53,286 nucleotides of DNA from Pseudomonadota bacterium (GTDB lineage: Bacteria > Pseudomonadota > Gammaproteobacteria > Burkholderiales > Burkholderiaceae_C), in assembly GCA_021799355.1 (NCBI GenBank), contig JAJZAQ010000017.1:1-53286 (forward strand), given 5' to 3'. The notes beneath the pieces are model-generated. The model was not told the DNA's origin. It worked only from the letters and a program-made list of their open reading frames with translations, and did no database searches. The position numbers were made by a program, and so were the translations under genes. Below, in pieces: positions 7,994 through 16,384 of the stretch. The first letter of the stretch is position 1. Each line of letters opens with the position of its first letter.

Positions 7994-9331
7994 GTGCCCG
8001 CCTCCGACGTCGTCCTGTCCGCCGAAGATCGCGATCGTGCGCTCGACCGCCGGCGCGTGCTCGCCGCACGCCAGACCGGGCGCAAAGGCCTGCTGGTGTG
8101 GCTGCTGCTCGGCCCGGGCGTGCTCGTCATGCTGGGTGAAAACGATGGCCCGAGCATGCTGTCGTACGCCGCCACCGGGGCGAGCTACGGCATCGGCTTT
8201 TTTCTGCCGTTCATCGTGCTGACCTTTGCCGCGGCCTATTTCGTGCAGGAAATGGGCATGCGCCTGGGCGCGGTGACGCACCGCGGCTACGGCGAGCTCA
8301 TCTTTCAGCGCTTTGGTGCGTTCTGGGGCTGGCTGACGGTGGGCGACCTCGTCATCACCAACCTCATCACCCTGATCACCGAGATCATTGCCATCCGCGT
8401 CGGCATGGCCCACTTCGGCATCTCCACGCCCGTGGCCGTGGGCTTTGCCGTCGGGCTGGTCATCGTCAGCGCCCTGGGCAGCCGGTACTCGCGCTGGGAG
8501 CGCATCAGCATGAGCCTGGCAGTGTTCAATCTGCTGTTCGTCGTCGTCGCCGTCCTGGCCAAACCATCACCCGTGGCGATCGGCCATGCGCTGCTGACCT
8601 GGTCGCCGCTGGGCGTGGACTCGCTGCCGCAGTTTCTGCTGCTCGTCGCCTCGAACATTGGCGCCACGGTCACGCCGTGGATGCTGTTTTTCCAGCAAAG
8701 CGCTACGGTGGACAAGGGACTGACACCGCGCGACATCGGCGAGGGCCGTCTGGATACCACCGTGGGCACGGCAATCGCCGCGGTTGCCGGCTGCGCCGCT
8801 CTGCTCGCCGCGGTGCCGCTGTTTGCGCACCACGTCGACACCGCGGCCCTGCCGCAGGGGGGCGCCGGTTACGCGCAGGCGTTGCAGCCGTATGTCGGGC
8901 GGTGGGGCGCGGCGCTGTTCGCCCTCGGCCTGATCGAGGCCGGTGCGGTGGCGATGCTCACCATTTCGGCGAGTACGGCGTATGCGCTGGGCGAGGCCTT
9001 CGCCGGCGCCGGACACAGCTTCAACCGCTCGCTCATCGAGGCGCCGGTGTTTCATCTGGCAAACATCGGTGTGGCAGCGCTGGCCGGCGCCATCGTGCTG
9101 ATTCCCGGCCTGCCCCTGCTGAACATCACCCTCAACGCCAACCTGCTGGCCGTGCTGCTCATGCCGCCGGCGCTGGTGTTTCTGCTGGTCATGGTCAACG
9201 ACCGGGAACTCATGGGGCGGCACGTCAACGGCTGGCGCGACAACGTGCTGGCGATCGCCCTGACCGTGCTCATCGCGGCGGCGGGTTCGGCGTCGGTGAT
9301 CGTCAGTTTTTTCCACACCTTTCATTTTTGA
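7994..9331 (+). CDS. NRAMP-fold transporter with altered metal-binding motifs
   Basis: This 445-aa protein has about 11 membrane spans and the general outline of the NRAMP/MntH family. In classical members helix 1 carries DPGN and helix 6 carries MPH, which bind Mn2+ or Fe2+. Here the helix-1 region reads GPGVLVMLGENDGPSMLS (residues 40-55) and helix 6 reads SNIGATVTPWMLFFQ (T227-P228-W229), so both signatures differ. The cargo may not be Mn2+ or Fe2+. I choose the GTG at 7994, 8 bases after the preceding stop. The upstream open frame runs inside the zinc-ribbon gene. The next gene starts 2 bases after the stop. Confidence 0.85.
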   Translation: MPASDVVLSAEDRDRALDRRRVLAARQTGRKGLLVWLLLGPGVLVMLGENDGPSMLSYAATGASYGIGFFLPFIVLTFAAAYFVQEMGMRLGAVTHRGYGELIFQRFGAFWGWLTVGDLVITNLITLITEIIAIRVGMAHFGISTPVAVGFAVGLVIVSALGSRYSRWERISMSLAVFNLLFVVVAVLAKPSPVAIGHALLTWSPLGVDSLPQFLLLVASNIGATVTPWMLFFQQSATVDKGLTPRDIGEGRLDTTVGTAIAAVAGCAALLAAVPLFAHHVDTAALPQGGAGYAQALQPYVGRWGAALFALGLIEAGAVAMLTISASTAYALGEAFAGAGHSFNRSLIEAPVFHLANIGVAALAGAIVLIPGLPLLNITLNANLLAVLLMPPALVFLLVMVNDRELMGRHVNGWRDNVLAIALTVLIAAAGSASVIVSFFHTFHF

Positions 9332-9333
9332 CC

Positions 9334-9546
9334 ATGACCGCTCCGCCGCCCTACCGCACCGAAGCGCACGACGATGCCGAGCTGATCGACGGCCTGGAGC
9401 CCGATCAGCTCGTGGTCAACACCGCCAAACCGCTGCCGCGCATGGCGTTGTCCGCCACGTGGAACGTCGGCTTCTGGCTGTTGCGCCTGTTCGTCCTGGT
9501 GATGGCGGCGATGGCGGTGGCGGTCTTCGTTGCCGGGCTGCGGTAA
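9334..9546 (+). CDS. Small single-span membrane protein, unknown
   Basis: This 70-aa protein starts at an ATG 2 bases after the NRAMP-like stop. The first about 45 residues are soluble and acidic to mixed (YRTEAHDDAELIDGLEPDQL), and residues about 47-68 form one hydrophobic helix (FWLLRLFVLVMAAMAVAVFV). The close spacing implies cotranscription, so it may be an accessory subunit of the transporter. No family recognised. Confidence 0.7.
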   Translation: MTAPPPYRTEAHDDAELIDGLEPDQLVVNTAKPLPRMALSATWNVGFWLLRLFVLVMAAMAVAVFVAGLR

Positions 9547-9709
9547 AGCCTGGCTGCCGCCTTTGGCGGGCGGTTGAAAAACTGCTGTGGTGGGCCGTCT
9601 GCTGCGTTGGGCGGTGCTCGCTGCCTCGCCGATCGGTCTGATCTGTCTCGGTCGCTGCGCTGCGTGCGCCTTGCATTCGGCCATCCCCGCGACGTATTTC
9701 AACGGCCTA

Positions 9710-11215
9710 TTAGGCGCCGAACACCTGCGCGTACAAATCCGCTCCAAAGCTGGTCTGCAGCGCGGCGCCGGCGACCAGGCGGAAGCTGCGGCTGCCGTCG
9801 TCGCGGCGTTCGGCGCGCAGCATCAGCGCCTTGCCGCCCTCTTCGGCGCCCATGCGGCGGGCGGCGTCGAACAGATGCGTGACCAGCACCACCTTGATCG
9901 CCCTCTGGCGCAGCGCGTCGACCACCTGCAGCAACAATTCAGACCCCTCGCGCTCGTTGGTCGAGGCAAACGACTCGTTCGACAAAAACAACGCGCCGGG
10001 CCGCAACCCGGCAGCCAGATCGCGCATGCGGGCGAGCTCCTCGTCGAGTTTTCCGCCCTGCATCGCGGCGTCTTCCTCGCGTTTGTAGTGGGTGAACACA
10101 CCGCTGGCCAGCTCGCCGCTGTAGCTGGGGGCGGCGACGAACATGCCCGCGTGCAGCATGAGCTGCGCCACGCCGACGGAACGCAAAAAAGTCGACTTGC
10201 CGCCCTGGTTTGCCCCGGTGACGGCAACCAGGGTCTTGCCGTCGGCCTGCACGCTGTTGCCCACCGGGGCGCGCTGCAGCGTCAGCGCCAGGGTCGGATC
10301 GACCAGTTCTTCGGCGCTCAGGCGCCAGCTTCCGCTGCGTTCGAACGCCGGCAGACACAGGCCGACGCCCAAGGCGGCCAGACGCTGGTACAGATTGAGA
10401 CAGGCGACATAAAAACCGAGTTCGGCGCGCAACAGTTCGAAAAAGCTCAGCACGTGGTCGGTAGCCTGCGCCATGGCGTTGGCGACGTCGTTCAGCCCGC
10501 GGTCGACCAGTTCCGACAAGGCCTGCGCTCCTGCTTCGTCGCGGTCCGGCAGGCGAAAGGTGAACTCGGGCGGCGCCTTGTGCAGCAGTCGCGCCAGCCA
10601 GCCCGGGCGCTCGGTCGCGTCGGCGTGCAGCACGTAATCGCGGGCGGCATTGCCCGCGCCCAACCCGGCGGTCAACAGCACGCCGTGACGAAAGCGCAGC
10701 GTTTCCAGGTGGCTTTGCACCGTGTCGAAATAGGCATCGCTGATGTCACGCTGCAGGCTGGCGAACAGGGTGCTGAACGCCGCCGAGCGGAAGCTGCCGG
10801 CAAGCGCGTCGGCCTGCTGCCGCAGCCGCTGCAAAAACTGCACGAAGGTCTGCAGCAGCTCTACCGCGCCGCGCAGGTTGAAACTCGGATAGCGGCCGAA
10901 CAACCCCAGGCCGAACAAATGCTTTTTGCGGCTGTCGATGGCTTCGACCACCAGGGCATACAACGCCCTGATCTGTTCGGGATGGTCGAGGACGTCGCGT
11001 AGCGCGCCCTGACGGTGGGCGACGACTTCGGCATCGGCGGTGCCGCAGGCGGCCATGAGAACGTGGGCGCTGACGTCGAGCAGGAAGGGATCGTCCTGCG
11101 CCATGGCAGCGAGCAGGGTTTGCACTTCCAGATCCTGCGCCACGTCCGGCCATTGCGGCGGGGCGGGCAGCCTGGCGTCGTAGTCGCGGTCGGGAAACAG
11201 CAGATGCGCCTTCAT
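9710..11215 (-). CDS. MutS-type ATPase, short form (second of a pair)
   Basis: This 501-aa protein has a helical lever-like N-terminal two-thirds and a MutS-family ABC ATPase at the C-terminus. Walker A is GANQGGKST (about residue 333). The Walker B region reads LFLSNESFASTNEREG (about residue 408), with Asn in place of the usual Asp before the catalytic Glu. It lacks the N-terminal mismatch-reading domain of MutS1 (no FxE motif seen) and the Smr nuclease domain of MutS2. The ATG at 11213-11215 overlaps the stop of the upstream MutS-like gene (ATGA), and a further open frame upstream is a shadow. It probably acts as a heterodimer with its neighbour. Its substrate is unknown. Confidence 0.85.
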   Translation of the reverse strand: MKAHLLFPDRDYDARLPAPPQWPDVAQDLEVQTLLAAMAQDDPFLLDVSAHVLMAACGTADAEVVAHRQGALRDVLDHPEQIRALYALVVEAIDSRKKHLFGLGLFGRYPSFNLRGAVELLQTFVQFLQRLRQQADALAGSFRSAAFSTLFASLQRDISDAYFDTVQSHLETLRFRHGVLLTAGLGAGNAARDYVLHADATERPGWLARLLHKAPPEFTFRLPDRDEAGAQALSELVDRGLNDVANAMAQATDHVLSFFELLRAELGFYVACLNLYQRLAALGVGLCLPAFERSGSWRLSAEELVDPTLALTLQRAPVGNSVQADGKTLVAVTGANQGGKSTFLRSVGVAQLMLHAGMFVAAPSYSGELASGVFTHYKREEDAAMQGGKLDEELARMRDLAAGLRPGALFLSNESFASTNEREGSELLLQVVDALRQRAIKVVLVTHLFDAARRMGAEEGGKALMLRAERRDDGSRSFRLVAGAALQTSFGADLYAQVFGA

Positions 11216-12873
11216 GCGGGAATGCGCTCGAGCAGTTGTTCGCGGGTCACGCCGAATTTGCGCGCCAGTGCCAGGGCGTACGATTTGCCGTCCGCGGCGC
11301 GGCGCACCACTTTGAAGGTGCGGATGGTCGGATCGTCCGCATCGACCGTGCCAACCATGCTCACGGTGTGCGCATCGAAGGCGGCGAGTTCGTCGAGAAA
11401 CGTCACGAACACGCAGGCCGCGCCGATTTCCGACAGTCGCTGCATGATGCGTCGCGCCAACCACAGCGCGTCATCGAGCGTGGTGGAAGAAAAAATCTCG
11501 TTCATCAGCACTACGCTGCGATCGGTGGCGAGCTGCAAAATCCGGTGCATGCGGACCAGATCGTCCTGCAGTTTGCCGCGCTGGTTGTGAATGTCCTCGA
11601 CCCGTTCGAAGTGGGTGAATAGGCGGTCGAACAGCAGCAGGCTGGCGCTGCGTGCGGCCACCGACAGCCCCAGCGCGGCCAGATGGTGCAATTGCCCGAA
11701 GGTGCGCGCCAGCGTGGTTTTGCCGCCGTGGTTCGGGCCGGTGACGACGATCATGCGTTCCTGCCCGAGCAGGGCGAAGTCATTGAGCACGACCGGCTGC
11801 TGCGCGTCGATGCGCTGGCGTGCCAGCGCCATGTCGTAAGCGTCGCGGGCGTCGATCTGCCCCTGCTGCGTGGTCAGCCGGGGAAAGCACACCGGCAACC
11901 CGGCGCGCGTCAGGCGCTGGGTGGCGTCGAGCCATGACACATACCACGCCAGCTCGCGGTCCAGCCGCAGTACCCGCTCCTCGGCAAACCCGTCCTGCTC
12001 GCGGCGGAACTGCGCCAGACGGGCGAACACCTCGGGAAAGAGCAAGGCGACGCGGTCGAGAATCTGGCCTTCGACGTGGTTCAGCCCGGAGCTTGCGGCA
12101 AACTGCGTGCGGTAGTCCTTCACCTCGCCCTGACGGAAACGGGCGAAAGTGTCGGCGATGATCGCGGTGTAGTCGGGTTCACCGGGATCCTGCAGCACGG
12201 TCACGGTGGTGCCATCGATGCGCACGGCGTAGCGCAGGCGTCCGAGGTCATCGACCAGCGCCTGCGCCTGCTGCATGCGCAGGCGCTGCGCCTGGGCGTC
12301 GAGCAACTGCGCCAGATGCGCACGCACCGCCAGCCAGGCCTGCGAGTGCACGTCGGCGGCATCGAGCGCCTGATGCAGCGCCTGCAGCGCGTGGCCGTAG
12401 GTGAGTACGGCATCGACGAACCAGCGCTGGCCTTCGATGACGTTGTATGCCTTGTCCGCTCGGCGCAGTTGCTCGCGCATGTCGCGCAGCGCCTGCTGGA
12501 AGCGCTGGACGGCGCGCAGCAGCGCCGTCTGCTGCAGGTCGCGCAGTGCGTCCTGGCGGTAGCGCACGACGTCGAGGTCCTGCAGCGGGGTGCGAAACAG
12601 GTTTTGCAGGATTTGCAGCACTTCGGCGCGGTACGGCGCCTCATCGTCGCTGCGGCTGGCAACGAAATACGCCGGCTGCTCGCGTGGCAGAAAGCTGGCG
12701 TACACGGTGTCGAAAATCGACTGCAGGAACAGGTCGTGGAACACCGCAGCCAGATCCTGCGGCACTGCCGCCGCCTCGTGCTGCGCCGAGGGGTAGACGA
12801 TGCTGTAAAACGTCGCGGGCGCGCTGCCGGATGCCTGGGGCGCCGCAGGGGATGTCGGGGCGGAATCGTTCAC
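11212..12873 (-). CDS. MutS-type ATPase, short form (first of a pair)
   Basis: This 553-aa protein has a helical core and a C-terminal MutS ATPase domain. Walker A is GPNHGGKTT (about residue 380), and the Walker B/signature is VVLMNEIFSSTTLDD (about 456), again Asn-Glu where MutS1 has Asp-Glu. The N-terminal about 30 residues are Pro/Ala/Ser-rich. There is no mismatch-binding domain and no Smr domain. The start is taken as GTG at 12871-12873, which overlaps the enolase TGA by 4 bases (GTGA). Nothing in frame before it is credible because the upstream frame is antisense noise inside enolase. It shares ATPase architecture but little other sequence with the next gene, so this is an old divergence and not a recent duplication. 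Confidence 0.85.
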   Translation of the reverse strand: MNDSAPTSPAAPQASGSAPATFYSIVYPSAQHEAAAVPQDLAAVFHDLFLQSIFDTVYASFLPREQPAYFVASRSDDEAPYRAEVLQILQNLFRTPLQDLDVVRYRQDALRDLQQTALLRAVQRFQQALRDMREQLRRADKAYNVIEGQRWFVDAVLTYGHALQALHQALDAADVHSQAWLAVRAHLAQLLDAQAQRLRMQQAQALVDDLGRLRYAVRIDGTTVTVLQDPGEPDYTAIIADTFARFRQGEVKDYRTQFAASSGLNHVEGQILDRVALLFPEVFARLAQFRREQDGFAEERVLRLDRELAWYVSWLDATQRLTRAGLPVCFPRLTTQQGQIDARDAYDMALARQRIDAQQPVVLNDFALLGQERMIVVTGPNHGGKTTLARTFGQLHHLAALGLSVAARSASLLLFDRLFTHFERVEDIHNQRGKLQDDLVRMHRILQLATDRSVVLMNEIFSSTTLDDALWLARRIMQRLSEIGAACVFVTFLDELAAFDAHTVSMVGTVDADDPTIRTFKVVRRAADGKSYALALARKFGVTREQLLERIPA

Positions 12874-14165
12874 ACTGTGCGGTACGGGTTGATGAACTCG
12901 GCGCGGTCGCCCAGTTCGGCCTCGATTTCGATCAACCGGTTGTATTTCGCCAGCCGTTCGCTGCGTGCCGGCGCGCCGGCTTTGATTTGCCCTGCCCCGG
13001 TGGCGACGGCGAGATCGGCGATGTAAGCGTCTTCGGTCTCGCCGCTGCGGTGCGAAATCACCGCGGCCCAGCCAGCCGTCTGACACAGGCGCACCGCGGC
13101 GAGGGTCTCGCTGACCGTGCCGATCTGATTGGGCTTGATCAGCGCCGCATTCGCCGCGCCAAGGTCGATGCCATGCCGGATCAAACGGGTGTTGGTGACG
13201 AAGATGTCGTCGCCGACGATCTGGATGCTGTGGCCGAGCTGCCGCGTCATGGTGACGAATCCGTCCCAGTCGTCTTCGGCGTGACTGTCCTCGATCGACA
13301 CGATCGGAAACGCGCTGACCCAGCTGCGGTAAAGCTCGACCATGTCCCGCGCGTCGAGCAGCTGGTTTCCCGAACGCAGCAGCTGGTAGCGGCCGTTTTT
13401 GTGCAACGCCGATGCGGCAGGATCCAGGGCGATGGCCAGGTCCTCCCCGGGCCGGTAGCCGGCGCGCTCGATGCCGCGCACCATCAATTCGCACGCAGCC
13501 TGGTTGCCGCCCATGAGCTTGGGCGAGAATCCGCCTTCATCGCCTACGGCGATCGAATGCCCGAGCGACTGCAGCAACTGGCGGATCGCATGGTACGTTT
13601 CCGTGGCGTAGCGCACGGCCTCGCGGAAACTCGGCGCCCCGACGGGCACGAGCATGAATTCCTGGAAATCCATGCTGCTGGCCGGAGCATGCAGTCCCCC
13701 GTTGAGCACGTTGAACATCGGCATGGGCAACCGGTAGGCCGGTGGGTCGCCGAGCACGCGGTGCAGCGGCCTGCGCTGCTGGCGGGCGCAGGCGCGGCTG
13801 GCCGCCATGCTCACCGCCAGCAGTGCGTTGGCTCCCAGCCGTGATTTGTCCGGCGTGCCGTCGAGTGAAATCAGCGCGGCGTCGAGTGCCGCCTGGTCGT
13901 CCACTTCGTGACCTGCGAGCGCCGCAGCGATCTCGCCCTCGATGTGCGCGACGACGCGGCGCACACCTTTGCCCAAATAGCGCCGCGGATCGCCGTCGCG
14001 CAGTTCGACGGCCTCCTGCCGCCCGGTCGATGCGCCGGACGGCACCGCCGCCGCGCCGTGTACCCCGGAGCGCAGCACGACCGTGGCCTTGACCGTCGGC
14101 GTGCCGCGCGAGTCGAGAATTTCCTCGGCGTGGATCGCCGCGATGGCCGATGGCGCGGTGCTCAT
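12870..14165 (-). CDS. eno: Enolase (phosphopyruvate hydratase), probably a second copy
   Basis: This 431-aa protein is of full enolase length. It interconverts 2-phosphoglycerate and phosphoenolpyruvate. Active-site elements are present: the SGAST loop, GGLHA, QEF, GDEGGF, the metal ligands in ALDPAAS, SIED and VGDD, the catalytic Lys in LIKPNQIGT, and SHRSGETED with QIKAGAP. Some usually rigid positions differ: NGGLHAPASSMDFQEF replaces the common NGGxHADNNVDIQEF, and SIEDSHAEDD replaces the common SIEDPLAEDD. Together with its position away from a pyrG-kdsA-type locus, this suggests a second enolase, though the rest of the genome is not visible. It is followed by two translationally coupled MutS-like genes. 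Confidence 0.92.
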   Translation of the reverse strand: MSTAPSAIAAIHAEEILDSRGTPTVKATVVLRSGVHGAAAVPSGASTGRQEAVELRDGDPRRYLGKGVRRVVAHIEGEIAAALAGHEVDDQAALDAALISLDGTPDKSRLGANALLAVSMAASRACARQQRRPLHRVLGDPPAYRLPMPMFNVLNGGLHAPASSMDFQEFMLVPVGAPSFREAVRYATETYHAIRQLLQSLGHSIAVGDEGGFSPKLMGGNQAACELMVRGIERAGYRPGEDLAIALDPAASALHKNGRYQLLRSGNQLLDARDMVELYRSWVSAFPIVSIEDSHAEDDWDGFVTMTRQLGHSIQIVGDDIFVTNTRLIRHGIDLGAANAALIKPNQIGTVSETLAAVRLCQTAGWAAVISHRSGETEDAYIADLAVATGAGQIKAGAPARSERLAKYNRLIEIEAELGDRAEFINPYRTV

Positions 14166-14228
14166 GTCGTGCTCTGCGCTGCTGGGCGCCGGATGCGCTG
14201 TCGATGCGGTTGGTGGCTCAAACAGGCG

Positions 14229-15581
14229 TCAAGCCATCTGCTCCTGCTTGTGCTCCGCCCGCCCTGCCGCTGCAGGGCTGGCAGGTTGTGCTTTGGCGGC
14301 GTATTGATAGCCCCGGGTGAACGGGTACTCGCACTGCCGCGCGCGCAGCATCTGGTTGTTGTCGATGCGGTCTTCGACCACGCCATTGGGATGGCTGCCG
14401 AGGATCTGGAACAGGGAAATCCACCCCTGCTCGAATCCCATGGCCGAGCCGGCGAGGTACAGCCGGTAGGCACGCAGCGTTTTTTCCGCCTTGTCGCCCA
14501 GCACCTTGCGCGCCTCGTCGATGTGGGCCTCCAGGGCATCGACCCAATACCACAGCGTTTTGGCGTAGTGCGGGCGCAGGCACTCCATGTCCAGCGGTTC
14601 CAGCCCGCCGCGCGTCATGGTGTCGGCCATCACGCTCACATGCACCAGCTGGCCACCGGGGAAAATGTATTTTTCGATGAAGTCCCCCATGCCGCCGGCG
14701 AGCTGGCTGTTGTCCACCCCGCCAGCGGTGATACCGTGGTTCATCACCAGTCCGCCCGGCTTGAGCAGGCGGCGGATTTTGCTGAAATACAGCGGCAGGT
14801 TGGGCCGGCCGACGTGCTCGCACATACCGACCGAAGCCACTTTGTCGAAGGGCTGCGATTCGTCCACGTCGCGGTAATCCTGCAGCAGCATGCGCACCCT
14901 GCCCTGCAGCCCCTTGTCGACGATCAGTTTGTTGACGTAGTTGTACTGGTTCTTCGACAGGGTGATGCCGGTGGCGTCGACGCCGTAATGCTCGGCGGCC
15001 CACAGCAGCAAACCGCCCCAGCCCGCGCCGATGTCGATGAAGCGCTCGCCGGGTTTGAGCATCAGCTTGGTGCAGATATGGTCGAGCTTGGCTTCCTGCG
15101 CCTGCGCCAGAGTCATCGACGGTTCGGCGAAATAGGCGCACGAATACACCCGCCGCGGATCGAGCCACAGGGCGTAGAAGTCGTCGGACACGTCGTAGTG
15201 ATGCTGGATTTGCGCGGCGTCTTTTTCGCGGCTGTGGTGGGTGTGTTCCCACAGCGTGCGGCGCAAACCATGCCACAGCCGCGCGACGGCGGAAGCCGGC
15301 TCCTTGCGTGGGTCGTCGTCGAGCAGCGCCGGGGCGATGCGCATGAGGTCGCGCAGATTGCCCAGGATGTCCACCAGGCCTTCGACGTAGTCTTCAGCCA
15401 GTTTGCCGATCTGGCCGGTGGTGATGTGCCATAGCGCGCGCTTGTCGCGCAGTCGCATTTCAACCTGCGCGTTGCTCGGTCCGACGCGCTGGCCGCCGGG
15501 CAAGACCACGCTGCACGGCACGGGAAGGTGAGCAAGACGGGCATCGACCTGGCCGAGGAGTGACGAGGGAATGGACGACAT
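14229..15581 (-). CDS. cfa: Cyclopropane-fatty-acyl-phospholipid synthase
   Basis: This 450-aa member of the CFA/mycolic-acid methyltransferase family transfers a methylene unit from SAM to unsaturated acyl chains of membrane phospholipids. The SAM-binding motif is FIDIGAGWGG (residues 181-190). Other family blocks are HYDVSDDFYALWL (about 128-140), VYSCAYF, LSKNQYNYV, SVGMCEHVG and EKYIFPGG. Length fits proteobacterial Cfa proteins, with a polar low-complexity tail of about 25 residues. The enolase gene starts 63 bases downstream on the same strand and may be cotranscribed. The upstream gap (15582-16003) must hold its promoter. Confidence 0.93.
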   Translation of the reverse strand: MSSIPSSLLGQVDARLAHLPVPCSVVLPGGQRVGPSNAQVEMRLRDKRALWHITTGQIGKLAEDYVEGLVDILGNLRDLMRIAPALLDDDPRKEPASAVARLWHGLRRTLWEHTHHSREKDAAQIQHHYDVSDDFYALWLDPRRVYSCAYFAEPSMTLAQAQEAKLDHICTKLMLKPGERFIDIGAGWGGLLLWAAEHYGVDATGITLSKNQYNYVNKLIVDKGLQGRVRMLLQDYRDVDESQPFDKVASVGMCEHVGRPNLPLYFSKIRRLLKPGGLVMNHGITAGGVDNSQLAGGMGDFIEKYIFPGGQLVHVSVMADTMTRGGLEPLDMECLRPHYAKTLWYWVDALEAHIDEARKVLGDKAEKTLRAYRLYLAGSAMGFEQGWISLFQILGSHPNGVVEDRIDNNQMLRARQCEYPFTRGYQYAAKAQPASPAAAGRAEHKQEQMA

Positions 15582-16003
15582 GCTGGGTTCCTTTCAGATG
15601 GCGGCAAACGACGACAAACCGGACGATGAACCGGACGATGAACCGCAGGCGCGACGGCTCCTGCCGGACGACGACGACCGGCGGGCAGGCAACTGCATGG
15701 GGTTTTCTGACAGGCAAATCTGCAGGATCTGCGCCGAACCCTGCCGCTGCGGCAGGACAGACAGTCCTCGTGGGGATGCAAACATCCGCGACTCCTCCCT
15801 TTGAACACCGGCGCCGATGGGCAACAGCCGGCAATGTAAACGGGTAGGAGTCATCAGCCACAGGCGCGTGCGCCTTGTCGGGCATTTGTATGGCGAACTC
15901 CATCGCCTTGTCGGCAGGAAATTTAAGCCAGGTGCACAGCAGGGTCAATGGGTTTGTATGACAAAGCGTTTCCAAATGCAAACATCACGCCAACCGTCGG
16001 GCA
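15582..16003. other. 422-base intergenic region with a short tandem repeat
   Basis: I see no convincing gene here. It is the 5' flank of cfa and the 3' flank of the HIT gene, both on the minus strand. It contains a 12-base direct repeat CCGGACGATGAA (15619-15630 and 15631-15642) inside an acidic open frame (plus strand, 15571-15804) that lacks a family match or good start context. From about 15840 the base composition becomes more AT-rich, as expected of a regulatory region. No terminator with a T-run was found. Confidence 0.6.
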
Positions 16004-16384
16004 TCAATATTTCTGTCTTGACGGAATCACGCCGCGCACGCCGCCCAGGGGATCGGGCATGTCGCCGGCGTAGCGGGGAATGAGGTGAAGGTGCACATGA
16101 AAAATGCTTTGCCCCGCGGCCTTGCCGCAGTTCACACCGAGGTTGAAGCCATCGGGTTTGCGTTCGCGCAGCAACATCTCCCGACCGAGGGCGGCCAGAT
16201 CAAGCAAGGCCCGTTGTTCCTGCGCAGTGCAATCGAACCAGTCGGCGACGTGGCGATACGGGATGCACAGCAGATGTCCCGGGTTGACCGGGGTGCGGTC
16301 GTACACGGCAAACGCCAGCTCGTTGTGCAGCACCATCGGCATGTCCTGGCAGAATGGACAGCGCGGGTCGGCGTCTGCTCTCAT
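16004..16384 (-). CDS. HIT family nucleotide hydrolase
   Basis: This 126-aa protein carries the histidine triad QSIFHVHLHLIPR (H96, H98, H100), the catalytic motif of nucleotide-binding HIT hydrolases that cleave nucleotide phosphoramidates or dinucleoside polyphosphates. C9 and C12 (CPFC) near the N-terminus suggest half of a zinc site, as in Fhit/HINT-like relatives. The start is the ATG at 16382-16384, which overlaps the stop of the upstream phosphatase gene (ATGA). The pair is therefore translationally coupled. The precise substrate is not predictable from sequence. Confidence 0.9.
   Translation of the reverse strand: MRADADPRCPFCQDMPMVLHNELAFAVYDRTPVNPGHLLCIPYRHVADWFDCTAQEQRALLDLAALGREMLLRERKPDGFNLGVNCGKAAGQSIFHVHLHLIPRYAGDMPDPLGGVRGVIPSRQKY

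Noticed and set aside
9587-11002. Long plus-strand frame (471 codons) opposite the MutS-like gene
   Set aside because: High-GC shadow. Its translation is low in hydrophobic pattern and rich in His/Gln/Arg, and the minus-strand protein has clear ATPase motifs.
15571-15804. Small acidic open frame (77 codons) before cfa
   Set aside because: No ribosome site, no family match, and its acidic run arises from the short tandem repeat.
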